DNA of 40,111 nt, taken from positions 1 to 40,111 of the forward strand of contig JADZCC010000054.1 in NCBI GenBank assembly GCA_020851785.1, in the 5' to 3' direction. The position numbers and the translations under genes are program-made. Of this stretch, positions 15,227 to 23,754 are shown piece after piece. The notes below the pieces were generated by a model that was not told the origin of the DNA, made no database searches, and saw only the letters and a list, made by a program, of their open reading frames with translations. How positions within the stretch are numbered: position 1 is the first letter of the stretch; each line of letters starts with the position of its first letter. This DNA comes from Anaerolineales bacterium. GTDB taxonomy: Bacteria; Chloroflexota; Anaerolineae; Anaerolineales; Villigracilaceae.

Positions 15227-16468
15227 CTATGGAAGGATGCGCCTGAATAAATTTTTAAGAGTATCCATATTTAGATTGCCGTCTCCTTTCGATTTACGAC
15301 GCTTCTTTCCGCCGATGATTGGCGCTTCATGCTCGTGCATGGTCAACGCCCAACGCAACAACCCTACGCTGGTTGAATACGAAGGCGAATTTAACTTGTC
15401 TATCAGGCCGGTTAAATTTTCCGGTTGCGCGGTGCGAACGGGCATTCCCAAAATTTCGCTGGCCACGGTTTTGATGCCGGGCAAAGCGGCGGTGCCGCCG
15501 GTTAACACCACCCCGGCCGGGAGCAAACCATCATAGCCGGAGCGTTTAATCTCCTGATAAATCAAACGGAAGGTTTCATCCACGCGGGCTTCAATGATGT
15601 GCGCCAAATCCTGGCGGTTGATGCGCGTGTCGCGGTCTTCGCCAAACGGCCGAATGGTGAAGTATTCTTCCGCGCCAATTTCAGAGCGAATGGCATAGCC
15701 TTGTTGCTTTTTCACTTCTTCGGCTTGCGCCAACGGCAAACGCAAACCATGCGCCACGTCCTGCGTGATGTGATTGCCGCCCACCGCCAGCACCATCGTA
15801 TGCCAGACGTTGCCATCCACATAAATCGCCAAATCAGTTGTGCCGCCGCCAATATCGCAAACAGCCACGCCCATCTGACGTTCCTCTTCAGTTAAGACGA
15901 CTTCTGCCGAAGCCAGCGGATTCAAAACAAATTGTTGCACATTAACGCCAGCGGAACTGACGCACTGGCGCAGGTTATCAATGGTGGCCGTGGCGGCGGT
16001 GATGATGTGCGTCTCGACTTCCAGTTTGAAGCCGTGCATACCAATCGGCGTTTTGATGCCTTCCTGCCCGTCCACAGAAATGCCGCGTTGAATGACGTGA
16101 ATGATTTCGCGGTCGTGTGGGATGGCCACGGCCTGAGCCTGCTCTAAAGCGCGGGCCAGGTCGAAGGCGTCCACAATTCCGCCGGGGACGCCCGCGGCGC
16201 CGCGACTGTTAACCGAGGAGACGTGCGCGCCCGCCAAACTCACCAACGCGGTGGTAATTTCCAGCCCAGAGGTGCGCTCCGCTTTTTCCACAGATCGTTT
16301 AATGGCTTGCGAGGCGGCGGCCAAATCTACGATCATCCCTTTGCGAATCCCGTCCGAAGGCTCAAGGCCCACGCCCAGAATCCGCACCGTCTGCGCGTCT
16401 TCCACGCGCCCAACGAGGGTGCAGATTTTTGTCGTGCCTACGTCAATGCCAACTACGATCTCTTCCAT
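15227..16468 (-). CDS. ftsA: Cell division protein FtsA
   Basis: 413-residue actin-fold ATPase that tethers FtsZ to the membrane. Phosphate-1 motif GIDVGTTKICTLVG (8-21), the FtsA-specific 1C subdomain in the first half, phosphate-2 VCDIGGGTTDLAIY and the adenosine motif VVLTGGTAALPGI. The C-terminus ends in the amphipathic membrane-targeting helix (LKNLFRRILP) after a basic linker. Starts 4 bases after ftsQ; the Shine-Dalgarno is weak, so it is probably translationally coupled. Confidence 0.97.
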   Translation of the reverse strand: MEEIVVGIDVGTTKICTLVGRVEDAQTVRILGVGLEPSDGIRKGMIVDLAAASQAIKRSVEKAERTSGLEITTALVSLAGAHVSSVNSRGAAGVPGGIVDAFDLARALEQAQAVAIPHDREIIHVIQRGISVDGQEGIKTPIGMHGFKLEVETHIITAATATIDNLRQCVSSAGVNVQQFVLNPLASAEVVLTEEERQMGVAVCDIGGGTTDLAIYVDGNVWHTMVLAVGGNHITQDVAHGLRLPLAQAEEVKKQQGYAIRSEIGAEEYFTIRPFGEDRDTRINRQDLAHIIEARVDETFRLIYQEIKRSGYDGLLPAGVVLTGGTAALPGIKTVASEILGMPVRTAQPENLTGLIDKLNSPSYSTSVGLLRWALTMHEHEAPIIGGKKRRKSKGDGNLNMDTLKNLFRRILP

Positions 16469-16472
16469 AATC

Positions 16473-17507
16473 TTATTGTTCGCTTTCGTCAGTTGTTTCT
16501 GAGGTGGCGGTCTCCGGACTCGCAGTTTGAATCATCCGATAATAGGGCGCGTCTGGAAAGGCCACGTTAATATATTCTGGAATCTTATTGCGACTCAGCA
16601 AGGAATCCACAAGAGCTTGATAGATGCGGGCTTTGAGCGGCATTTCCAGGGCGCCGCTACCAAAGGCCGCCTTCCAACCGCGTGGGTCGGTCCAGCCCAA
16701 ACCGTCAGCGGCGTCATAGGTTAGGGTAGCGCCAGCCGGTACGGACGGGGCCAGCGCGAGAATCGCGTCCACCAATTCTTTTTGCATGTAAGGCGGCGGA
16801 CTCAACGGGTTGCTGAGGTCGGCAATTCCAGCCGGGGGCGTGGACAAAATCAAAACTGGAACTAACGCGTCGGCCGCGCCACGCGGACGAAACGCCACGC
16901 CAGACGCATCCACCCAGGTGAAGCCTTCGCCTTGTTGCAAGAGAATCACGGGCTGTCTTTCGGTAACTGTAACATACACATAGTTCGGCAGATACACTTC
17001 CACTTTGGCGGAGGATAATTCCGGGTAGTTCAATCTTAACCGCATTTCAAGCTCTGCGGGCTGAACTAGAAAAATGGATTGGCCTTGCACGCCTAAAGCG
17101 GCGTTGATTTCGTCGCGGGTAAGCCGATTGTTGCCCAAGACCGTGGCCTGTGGAATATGGAAGTAAGGAAGCGTCCACGCGAGGTAAAGCAAAACGCCGA
17201 ACACGAGCGCCAAAAACGTGGACGTCGTGCGCCAGCTTAGTTTGGGTTTGGTAAATTGCGGCAAACGTAATTTGGGTTTGTGCAGGGTAATGCTGGGCAG
17301 GTCGGCCAACGAAGTATTGAAGCGGCGCATCTTTTTCAGGTTGACGGCTTTGAGCGGAGCGGAAGCCACCGGCGGGCTGTTTCGCGCAACCACCGGCCGG
17401 GTCTGCGGTTTAACGGCGCGTTGCGCGGCTTGTTGCATTTCCTTGGCGGAACGAAGCGCGCGGCGGGCGCGAACTTGTTCTGCGCGGGTGGTTTCGCGTT
17501 TGCTCAT
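16473..17507 (-). CDS. ftsQ: Cell division protein FtsQ
   Basis: 344-residue bitopic protein: a long basic cytoplasmic N-terminus (about 1-90, rich in Arg/Lys/Pro), one transmembrane helix (about 93-112, RTTSTFLALVFGVLLYLAW), a POTRA domain (about 116-185, FHIPQATVLGNNRLTRDEI) and an FtsQ beta domain to the end (TERQPVILLQQGEGFTWVDASG). The C-terminal tail is Ser/Thr/Glu-rich. It scaffolds the divisome outside the membrane. Overlaps ddl by 4 bases (ATGA). Confidence 0.92.
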   Translation of the reverse strand: MSKRETTRAEQVRARRALRSAKEMQQAAQRAVKPQTRPVVARNSPPVASAPLKAVNLKKMRRFNTSLADLPSITLHKPKLRLPQFTKPKLSWRTTSTFLALVFGVLLYLAWTLPYFHIPQATVLGNNRLTRDEINAALGVQGQSIFLVQPAELEMRLRLNYPELSSAKVEVYLPNYVYVTVTERQPVILLQQGEGFTWVDASGVAFRPRGAADALVPVLILSTPPAGIADLSNPLSPPPYMQKELVDAILALAPSVPAGATLTYDAADGLGWTDPRGWKAAFGSGALEMPLKARIYQALVDSLLSRNKIPEYINVAFPDAPYYRMIQTASPETATSETTDESEQ

Positions 17508-18619
17508 ACAGTTCTCCGATATTCCGTGTGGTCGCGTTGGTTTTTTCTTTCGAGAGCCAGTTCAATCAGGCGATCCACGAGTTGGGGGTAGGTCAAGCCG
17601 CTAGCTTGCCATAATTTGGGGTACATGCTAATCGAAGTAAAACCGGGCAGGGTGTTGAGTTCGTTCAAATAAATTTTGTGGGTCTCTTTCTCCACAAAGA
17701 AATCCGCGCGGGCCATCCCAGCGCAATCTATGGCTTGATATGCGCGCAGGGCGTACGCTCGAATTTGGTTCGCCACATCTTCAGGCAATTGCGCAGGGAT
17801 GATTAACCCCGAAGCGCCATCTACGTATTTGGCTTCGTAGGAATAAAACTCGCGGCTGGGAAGCACTTCGCCGCAGACCGAAGTTTGCGGGTCTTCATTG
17901 CCCAACACGCTGACTTCAATTTCGCGTACATTGCCTGCGCCTTTTTCCACGATCACGCGGCGATCATAGCGCGCGGCTTCCAACAGGCCTTCGCTTAAGT
18001 CGGCGCGGGAATTGCATTTGCTGATTCCGACCGACGAGCCGAGGTTGGCCGGTTTGGTAAAGAGCGGATACCCGCCGATTTCATTTTCAATCTTTATAAT
18101 CACCGCCGCCAGGTCTCTTTCAATTTCCGTTCGCAAGATCAACGCCGAGGCGACGATTGGAATTTGATGGGCGCGCATCACGTCTTTGAAGACGCCCTTA
18201 TCCATACCCACCGCCGAGCCTGCCACGCCCGCGCCGACATACGCGACGTTGGCCAATTCAAACAGCCCTTGCATCGCGCCGTCTTCGCCGAAGGGCCCGT
18301 GCAAAACGGGGAAGAAGACATCCACCTCAGCAATTCTCTGCAGAGTCTCTGCGTGATTCGTACTTCGTAATTCGTAAAGCGCGGGGCTGGATGGTTGCGT
18401 TGGAGGAATGACGCGCTTCAAATTTTGGAAATCTTTCTTCTCAAACGCTTCGATTACATTGGTACCGGTCAGCCAATCTCCGTCCAACGTGATTCCAATT
18501 TGGAGGGTTTCATAACGGGCGGCGTCTAATGCGTTTAAAACCGAGCGCGCAGACATCAGCGAAACGTCATGTTCGCCCGAACGACCGCCAAATAAAACTG
18601 CCACGCGAAGTTTTTTCAT
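17504..18619 (-). CDS. ddl: D-alanine-D-alanine ligase
   Basis: 371-residue ATP-grasp enzyme making the D-Ala-D-Ala dipeptide used by MurF. N-terminal LFGGRSGEHDVSLMSA (9-24), HGPFGEDGAMQGLFE (108-122), the ATP-grasp lid (GYPLFTKPANLGSSVGISK) and C-terminal ARADFFVE and LNELNTLPGFTSISMYPKLW. Residues about 82-96 (YELRSTNHAETLQRI) form an extra loop before HGPFGEDG; they are encoded by short tandem repeats, and a minimal Ddl lacks them. Overlaps murB and ftsQ by 4 bases each. Confidence 0.96.
   Translation of the reverse strand: MKKLRVAVLFGGRSGEHDVSLMSARSVLNALDAARYETLQIGITLDGDWLTGTNVIEAFEKKDFQNLKRVIPPTQPSSPALYELRSTNHAETLQRIAEVDVFFPVLHGPFGEDGAMQGLFELANVAYVGAGVAGSAVGMDKGVFKDVMRAHQIPIVASALILRTEIERDLAAVIIKIENEIGGYPLFTKPANLGSSVGISKCNSRADLSEGLLEAARYDRRVIVEKGAGNVREIEVSVLGNEDPQTSVCGEVLPSREFYSYEAKYVDGASGLIIPAQLPEDVANQIRAYALRAYQAIDCAGMARADFFVEKETHKIYLNELNTLPGFTSISMYPKLWQASGLTYPQLVDRLIELALERKNQRDHTEYRRTV
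18335..18376. repeat. Short repeats inside ddl (TCTCTGC x2, WTTCGTA x3)
   Basis: TCTCTGC at 18335 and 18346, then heptamers ATTCGTA (18356), CTTCGTA (18363), ATTCGTA (18370). All are translated within ddl as a loop ahead of the catalytic core. Confidence 0.75.
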
Positions 18620-19524
18620 ATCAGTTCAATTTCCAATTCCAATTGCACGCCCAATTTTGCAAAGACCGTCTCCTGAGTCAAACGAATCAACGCCAGAATG
18701 TCGCTGGCTTTGGTTTCGCCATGGTTGATAAAAAAATTGCCATGCACGGCGCTCACTTCGGCGTTGCCAATCCGCGTGCCTTTCAAACCCGCCGCTTCAA
18801 TCAACCGTCCGGCATAATCGCCGGTTGGATTTTTAAACATCGAACCCATGCTCGCGCCGGGCGGTTGCGTACTTTTTCGATACGTCCTAAACTGATCCAT
18901 TTTAGCAGAGGCTTCCGCTTTGGTTGAATTCTTTAACGACAACTCCGCCGCAAGGACCACCGCCTTCAACTCATGGCGTTTCAAAATGCTTGTGCGATAG
19001 CCATAACCCATTTGCGCGGCGGAAAATTTCTCGCGCCCGTGCGCCGTGAGCAATTCCGCCCAGATTAAGTTCATGGACGTCTCGCCGCCAAACGCTCCGG
19101 CATTGCCAAAGACCGCGCCGCCAAGCGTGCCGGGGACGGCCGCGCCCCATTCCAAACCGCCCAAACCTTTCGAGGCGCACCGATTGGCGAGGTTGCTAAA
19201 GATCACGCCCGCTTCACACCAGACCGAAGGCTGGTCGCCGCTTACGAAGCGCGTTGCCTTCGCCTTATTCAAAATCACCACGCCGCGAAAGCCCGCGTCG
19301 CTCACCAAAACATTGGAGCCGCCGCCCAAGACATAATAGGGCAGGTCATGCTCCCAAACGAATTGAACCGCTTTGGCCAACTCGTCCGCTGATTTGACCG
19401 TGACCAAAACGTCCGCCGGGCCGCCAATGCGCGCAGACGTGTACGGCGCAAGCGTAACCTGCTCCTGCGCGGCGGCGCCAAACTCGGCGCGGATCAAATC
19501 CAACGGCGCGGTTTTCGCAATCAT
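18616..19524 (-). CDS. murB: UDP-N-acetylenolpyruvoylglucosamine reductase (type II MurB)
   Basis: 302-residue FAD enzyme reducing the enolpyruvyl product of MurA to UDP-MurNAc. FAD-binding signatures SARIGGPADVLV and LGGGSNVLVSDAGF, the GTLGGAVFGNAGAFGGE loop, YGYRTSILK, and the catalytic-serine region ASMGSMFKNP. The C-terminal SAVHGNFFINHGETKASDI corresponds to the shorter type II (S. aureus-like) MurB with the usual conserved His/Asn. It starts directly after the murC stop with no gap and overlaps ddl by ATGA. Confidence 0.96.
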   Translation of the reverse strand: MIAKTAPLDLIRAEFGAAAQEQVTLAPYTSARIGGPADVLVTVKSADELAKAVQFVWEHDLPYYVLGGGSNVLVSDAGFRGVVILNKAKATRFVSGDQPSVWCEAGVIFSNLANRCASKGLGGLEWGAAVPGTLGGAVFGNAGAFGGETSMNLIWAELLTAHGREKFSAAQMGYGYRTSILKRHELKAVVLAAELSLKNSTKAEASAKMDQFRTYRKSTQPPGASMGSMFKNPTGDYAGRLIEAAGLKGTRIGNAEVSAVHGNFFINHGETKASDILALIRLTQETVFAKLGVQLELEIELI

Positions 19525-20919
19525 TTACGCGTTCAAGCCTTTCAAAACGTTCGCGCTAATCTGCTCGGCATCGCCCGCAGAAAGGACGATCAGCGCGTCG
19601 TTTTTTCCGAGGTTCTTCAACAGATCTTCGGTCGTCGCTTCCAGCGAGCCGGTAAAACGCGCGGCCGAGTGCGGCATGGAACTGACCACTTCCGCAGATG
19701 AATACGCCTGCTTCGATTCGCGCGAAGCGTAAATTTCAGTCACCAGGACTTCGTCCGCGTCTGCAAAGGCGCGCGAAAATTCCAACGCCAGCATTTGCGT
19801 GCGGGAATAGGTGTGCGGTTGCCAGACGGCCCAAATTTTTTTCTGCGGATAACGCGCGCGGGCCGCGGCCAAAGTGGCCTTGATTTCTGTCGGATGATGG
19901 GCGTAATCGTCAATGACCAAGACGCCGCGCGCTTCGCCGCGAATTTCAAAGCGGCGGCCCGTTCCGGTGAATTCGCCAAGCGCGTCGGCCGCGGCCTGCA
20001 AGGGAATGCCCAAACTGGCCGCAACGGACAAGGTAGCCAAGGCATTCCGCACATTATGCTCGCCGGGGACTTGTAAAGAGACTTCCGCCAACGTTGCGGA
20101 TTCCGTCCCCACGTTCGTCGCCGCCGAAAAATCATAGCCGCCGCGCGCGTTCACTTTGGAAGCACGGGCTTGCATCCATTGCGGGCTATTAATCGTCAAA
20201 TCTGACAGCAGGCTGTAGGAAATGACGCTTAAGCCTTTTTTACGCGCATGGGTCAACAACGTCACGGCATTTGCATCGTCGGCGCAGGCGATTAAAACGC
20301 CATCGGCCGGGAGCAGGTTCACAAACGCTTCAAAGGCGGCGTACAAATCGTCAAACGTGGGATAACAATCGGGGTGGTCGTGTTCGAGGTTGGTGATAAT
20401 TTCAATTTGCGGCTTCAAGCCGAGGAACATGCGATCGTATTCATCCGCTTCAATTACAAAGGCGCTCCCCTGCCCGGCATGGGCGTTGACTTTGAGATTG
20501 TTCAACGCGCTCCCCACAATGAACGAAGGGTCGCGTTTCAGCGCGGATAACATCCAGGCGATCATGGCGGTGGTGGTGGTTTTGCCGTGCGTTCCGGCAA
20601 TCGCAATGCCGATTTTTGATTCCATCAGCCGCCCCAGAAAATCCGCGCGTTTGTAAACCGGCAATTTGGCCTGCAAGGCGGCCTGAACTTCCACATTGTC
20701 ATCCGCAATGGCGGAAGAGCGCACCACCCAATCGGCGCCGGTCAGGTTGCGCGGATGATGCCCCACACAGACCGGAATGCCCAAACTTTGCAGGTTTTCC
20801 GCATAAGGCGAAAGCGTTTGATCGGAGCCGCTCACTTCGTAGCCGCTTTCTTTAAGCAGGCGCGCAATGGCAGACAGCCCCGTGCCGCCAATGCCAATGA
20901 AGTGAACGTGTGTCGTCAT
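19525..20919 (-). CDS. murC: UDP-N-acetylmuramate-L-alanine ligase
   Basis: 464-residue Mur ligase adding L-Ala to UDP-MurNAc. N-terminal Rossmann motif HFIGIGGTGLSAIA (5-18), P-loop AGTHGKTTTT (108-117), EADEYDRMF, TNLEHDHPD with the metal-binding residues, and the C-terminal-domain HPTEI and WQPHTYSR. Eighteen bases follow the stop of the CvpA-family gene, with GGAAAG upstream of the ATG. It carries out the first step of the stem-peptide chain whose MurD and MurF steps are encoded in the same operon. Confidence 0.97.
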   Translation of the reverse strand: MTTHVHFIGIGGTGLSAIARLLKESGYEVSGSDQTLSPYAENLQSLGIPVCVGHHPRNLTGADWVVRSSAIADDNVEVQAALQAKLPVYKRADFLGRLMESKIGIAIAGTHGKTTTTAMIAWMLSALKRDPSFIVGSALNNLKVNAHAGQGSAFVIEADEYDRMFLGLKPQIEIITNLEHDHPDCYPTFDDLYAAFEAFVNLLPADGVLIACADDANAVTLLTHARKKGLSVISYSLLSDLTINSPQWMQARASKVNARGGYDFSAATNVGTESATLAEVSLQVPGEHNVRNALATLSVAASLGIPLQAAADALGEFTGTGRRFEIRGEARGVLVIDDYAHHPTEIKATLAAARARYPQKKIWAVWQPHTYSRTQMLALEFSRAFADADEVLVTEIYASRESKQAYSSAEVVSSMPHSAARFTGSLEATTEDLLKNLGKNDALIVLSAGDAEQISANVLKGLNA

Positions 20920-20937
20920 GCCGAATAAGCTTTCCGT

Positions 20938-21468
20938 TTAGATATAAACCACAATGATAAAAATCAAAATGATGATGACCGCAAAGTAAATGCCCGGTTC
21001 GCCAAGCAGACGCGGCGGCATATACTGCATCATCCGGTCAATCGTGGCGATCATGGTTGGGTCGGTGGCCGGGGTAATCACATTGCGATAGGGATATTCG
21101 GCCACGTGGTTGTAGAACAAAATTGAACCGGCGATAAAGTAACCGTTGAGTCCGCCCACCACCGCCCCAAACAAGGCGTCTTGCAGGCGCTCGCGCGCCG
21201 CTTTGGAAGCCAGCCGCGGCGCGAGGTTGATGGTTTGATATCCAAAATAAACCAGGGCCAGCAAAATCAGCGTGCGCGTCCAAAAGACGGAACTGCTGTT
21301 ATCGGGCAGGTCGCGCACCAGCGGAATGTATTTATCCATCAACAGGTTAACCGCCAGCGCGGTGATGGAACTGAAGATGACCAATAACTCTTTCGCCCAA
21401 CCGCGCATGGCGCCGATCACGGCAAAAAGAAGCACGTACATCCAAAAGAGATAAAGCAGACTCATCAT
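20938..21468 (-). CDS. CvpA-family membrane protein within the dcw operon
   Basis: 176 residues, three or four transmembrane helices at the N-terminus (LLYLFWMYVLLFAVIGAMRG, ELLVIFSSITALAVNLL, TLILLALVYFGYQTINLAP) with the Arg-Gly-Trp pattern of CvpA proteins (AMRGWAKELLVIFSS) and the later GAVVGGLNGYFIAGSI. A final hydrophobic helix ends the protein. In E. coli CvpA is needed for colicin V production and envelope stress tolerance; its biochemical role is unsettled. The start at 21468 shares ATGA with the murG stop and has GGAG upstream. Its place between murG and murC suggests an envelope role. Confidence 0.78.
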   Translation of the reverse strand: MMSLLYLFWMYVLLFAVIGAMRGWAKELLVIFSSITALAVNLLMDKYIPLVRDLPDNSSSVFWTRTLILLALVYFGYQTINLAPRLASKAARERLQDALFGAVVGGLNGYFIAGSILFYNHVAEYPYRNVITPATDPTMIATIDRMMQYMPPRLLGEPGIYFAVIIILIFIIVVYI

Positions 21469-22613
21469 AGGGAATGTTCTCCTGCCGCCTGCCAAAGTTG
21501 ACCGGCAATTTGTTCAGCCGCAGAGGGCTGGGATAAGGATTGCATGGCCGCGCTCATCGTGTTTAGCTTGTCGGCGTTGGCAAGCAGTTCTTTCAACACG
21601 GCTAAAAGTTTATCTTCCAAAAGTTCATCTGGCAATAGGACTGCCGCGTTCCGCCTTACAAGATAGTCAGCATTGACCTTTTGATAGCGCCAGGCGTACG
21701 GGTATGGAACCAACACAGCGGGCAAACCAAAGCGCGGATATTCGCCCAAGGCCGAAGCGCCCGCTCTGGATAAAACCAGATTCGCGGCGGCCAGGGCCGC
21801 GCCCATTTCGTGTAAATAGGGCAGGGCGTGATAATCCTTTTTTAACTCGGCGGGCAATGAATCGGCCTTCTGTTGCACGGTTGGCCAATCCAAATTTCCG
21901 GCGACGTGAATCACTTGCGCGCTTTCAAGCAGTTCGTTTAGATGTTTCAACACGGCCTGATTAATGGAGCGCGCGCCTTTGCTTCCGCCGGTGATCAGCA
22001 ATACGGGTTTATCCGCAGAAAGCCCAAAGTGAGCGAATGCTTTTTCGCGGGACCAGGCCGCGAGGTCCGCGCGAAGCGGATAGCCGGTGACGACGATTCT
22101 GTTTGAGCGTGAAAAATAGCTCCGCGAGTCGTCGGCCGTCACAGCGCTGACATCTGCAAAATGAGCCAGAAATTTTAAGGCCAGCCCGGGTTCAATATCG
22201 GGCACGTACAAGACGATTGGAGTCTTTCTGCCAGCCAGGGCCATGGGCGCGGCCACATACCCGCCGGTGAAGAATAGAACGTCCGGCTTGAACTCGGCCA
22301 AAATGCGGCGCGAAGCCGAAACGCCTTTGGCCAGTTTGGCGAGGTTGCCGGGCAAGGCGCGCAGGCCCACGCCATGCACGCCCGCGGCGGGAATGGCTTG
22401 AAAAGGAATGCCCGCGCGCTTCACGAGTTCCTCTTCCATACCGCCTGCGCCGCCCACCCAAAGGGTTTCCAGGTTAAAAGGTTTGAAGGTTGAAGGAGGA
22501 AGGTTTGAACCTGCGTCATGCAACTTTTCAACTTTCAACTTTAGCGCTTCGTGAACGGCGAGCGCCGGATACACTCCGCCGCCGGTTCCACCCGCGCAAA
22601 TCAACAATCGCAC
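21465..22613 (-). CDS. murG: UDP-GlcNAc transferase MurG (lipid I to lipid II)
   Basis: 382-residue GT-B glycosyltransferase on the inner membrane face that makes lipid II. N-terminal LLICAGGTGGGVYPALA (3-19), WVGGAGGMEEELVKRAGIPF, FTGGYVAAPMALAG, then LLITGGSKGARSINQAV and the acceptor/donor signature SRAGASALGEYPRFGLPAVLVPYP. The GTG start at 22613 is preferred: GGAGGT sits 6 bases upstream and the protein then opens like other MurGs; the in-frame ATG at 22634 lies behind this site. Residues about 24-47 are a 24-residue insertion, relative to typical MurG, encoded by a 72-bp repeat element. The first 86 bases overlap ftsW. Confidence 0.95.
   Translation of the reverse strand: MRLLICAGGTGGGVYPALAVHEALKLKVEKLHDAGSNLPPSTFKPFNLETLWVGGAGGMEEELVKRAGIPFQAIPAAGVHGVGLRALPGNLAKLAKGVSASRRILAEFKPDVLFFTGGYVAAPMALAGRKTPIVLYVPDIEPGLALKFLAHFADVSAVTADDSRSYFSRSNRIVVTGYPLRADLAAWSREKAFAHFGLSADKPVLLITGGSKGARSINQAVLKHLNELLESAQVIHVAGNLDWPTVQQKADSLPAELKKDYHALPYLHEMGAALAAANLVLSRAGASALGEYPRFGLPAVLVPYPYAWRYQKVNADYLVRRNAAVLLPDELLEDKLLAVLKELLANADKLNTMSAAMQSLSQPSAAEQIAGQLWQAAGEHSL
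22471..22542. repeat. 72-bp inverted 7-8 bp repeat element inside murG and the ftsW 3' end
   Basis: Five units of an AGGTTGA type (22471 AGGTTAAA, 22479 AGGTTTGA, 22487 AGGTTGA, 22494 AGGAGGA, 22501 AGGTTTGA), a 12-base centre, then three CAACTTT-type units (22521, 22529, 22536). The total length of 72 is divisible by three, so murG stays in frame. The right part supplies the last codons and TGA of ftsW. Confidence 0.8.
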
Positions 22614-23754
22614 TGTACGACCTCCATTCTTCATCTGAAATTGTGCCTTCGCCGGTTTGTCTGGAAATATTGAAGACAATGCCCAGCGCGGCCAACGTGG
22701 TCACCAGGTTGGAGCCGCCCGCGCTGATGAACGGCAAGGCGTTTCCGGCGAAAGGCAATAAGCCCACCATCACGGCGATATTAATGAGCGCTTCCATGCC
22801 GATCCATAACACCAGTCCGGACGCTAAAATTGTGCCGAGCATATCTGGCGCACGGCGCGCAATGACCATGCCGCGCCAAACCAGCGCGCTATACAAGCCA
22901 AGCAAGGCCACCGAGCCAACCAGTCCAAGTTCTTCTGCCACCACTGCAAAAACGCTATCCGTGGGCGGCACGGGCAAGCCGGTGAGTTTGGCTTGCGAAT
23001 TGCCAATGCCCACGCCAAACCAGCCGCCGTTGACAATCGCTTCAAACGAACGGCGCACATGATACGAAGCCTGAAGTGGGTCTTTGATTCCGGCGATAAA
23101 ATCGCCGACGCGCTGTTGGCCGGTGGCGCTAATGGAAGCCACCACCCACGCCGCCGCCGTGGCGATCAGCAAGAGCGCGCCAATTTGCTTCAAGTCGCCG
23201 CCCGCCAAAAAGAAGAGTAGGCCGCCCAACATCAGCACGGTGGCCGCGGCGCTTAAATCCGGCTGTTGATAGATCAAGCCGCCGACGATTCCCAAAATCA
23301 CGCCGAGGGGGATCAAGCCCAGCGAAATATCATGCAACTGCTGGCGCTTGGCATATAACCACACGCTCAAATACATAATCGAAACCAGTTTGGCCAACTC
23401 GGAAGGTTGCACTGAACCGCCAAACAAAGTGCGTATGGCGTTGAAGCGCACCTGACTCAAAACCAGCACGGCAATCAACAACGCAATCGCAACGGCCATG
23501 GCCGCCACCACATACTTGCGCCAGATGTGATAATCCATAAACGCCAAAATCAGCGCCGCCGTGAGCCCCAGCCCCAGCCATTTCAACTGATTGCGGAACA
23601 TGTACATTTCATCGTCATAGGCGCTGAAGGAAAAATCCCAAGAGGAAGAATACAACATCAACAAGCCAAACGAAATCAACGCAAAGACCACCACGGCCAA
23701 CGGCACGTCGAACCCGCGCAAAAACGCAGGCAGGTTAAAGGTTTTATTTTTCAC
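22528..23754 (-). CDS. ftsW: SEDS-family peptidoglycan polymerase FtsW
   Basis: 408-residue polytopic protein (about ten helices) of the FtsW/RodA/SpoVE family, the septal glycan polymerase that works with FtsI. Family motifs: GSVQPSELAKL (about 113-123), YQQPDLSAA with the catalytic Asp166, GNSQAKLTGLPVPPTDSVF, AEELGLVG and LPFISAGGSN. The start at 23754 is a GTG overlapping the murD stop (GTGA) with AGGAA upstream; an ATG six codons earlier is the alternative. The C-terminal tail of about 28 residues (basic, RRRSVSGARRSRSAKVES) is encoded in the murG overlap and ends in a tandem repeat. Confidence 0.94.
   Translation of the reverse strand: MKNKTFNLPAFLRGFDVPLAVVVFALISFGLLMLYSSSWDFSFSAYDDEMYMFRNQLKWLGLGLTAALILAFMDYHIWRKYVVAAMAVAIALLIAVLVLSQVRFNAIRTLFGGSVQPSELAKLVSIMYLSVWLYAKRQQLHDISLGLIPLGVILGIVGGLIYQQPDLSAAATVLMLGGLLFFLAGGDLKQIGALLLIATAAAWVVASISATGQQRVGDFIAGIKDPLQASYHVRRSFEAIVNGGWFGVGIGNSQAKLTGLPVPPTDSVFAVVAEELGLVGSVALLGLYSALVWRGMVIARRAPDMLGTILASGLVLWIGMEALINIAVMVGLLPFAGNALPFISAGGSNLVTTLAALGIVFNISRQTGEGTISDEEWRSYSAIVDLRGWNRRRSVSGARRSRSAKVES
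22620..22625 (-). promoter_or_regulatory. Shine-Dalgarno of murG
   Basis: GGAGGT on the minus strand, six bases before the GTG at 22613. It lies inside the ftsW coding region and settles the choice of a GTG start for murG. Confidence 0.75.
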
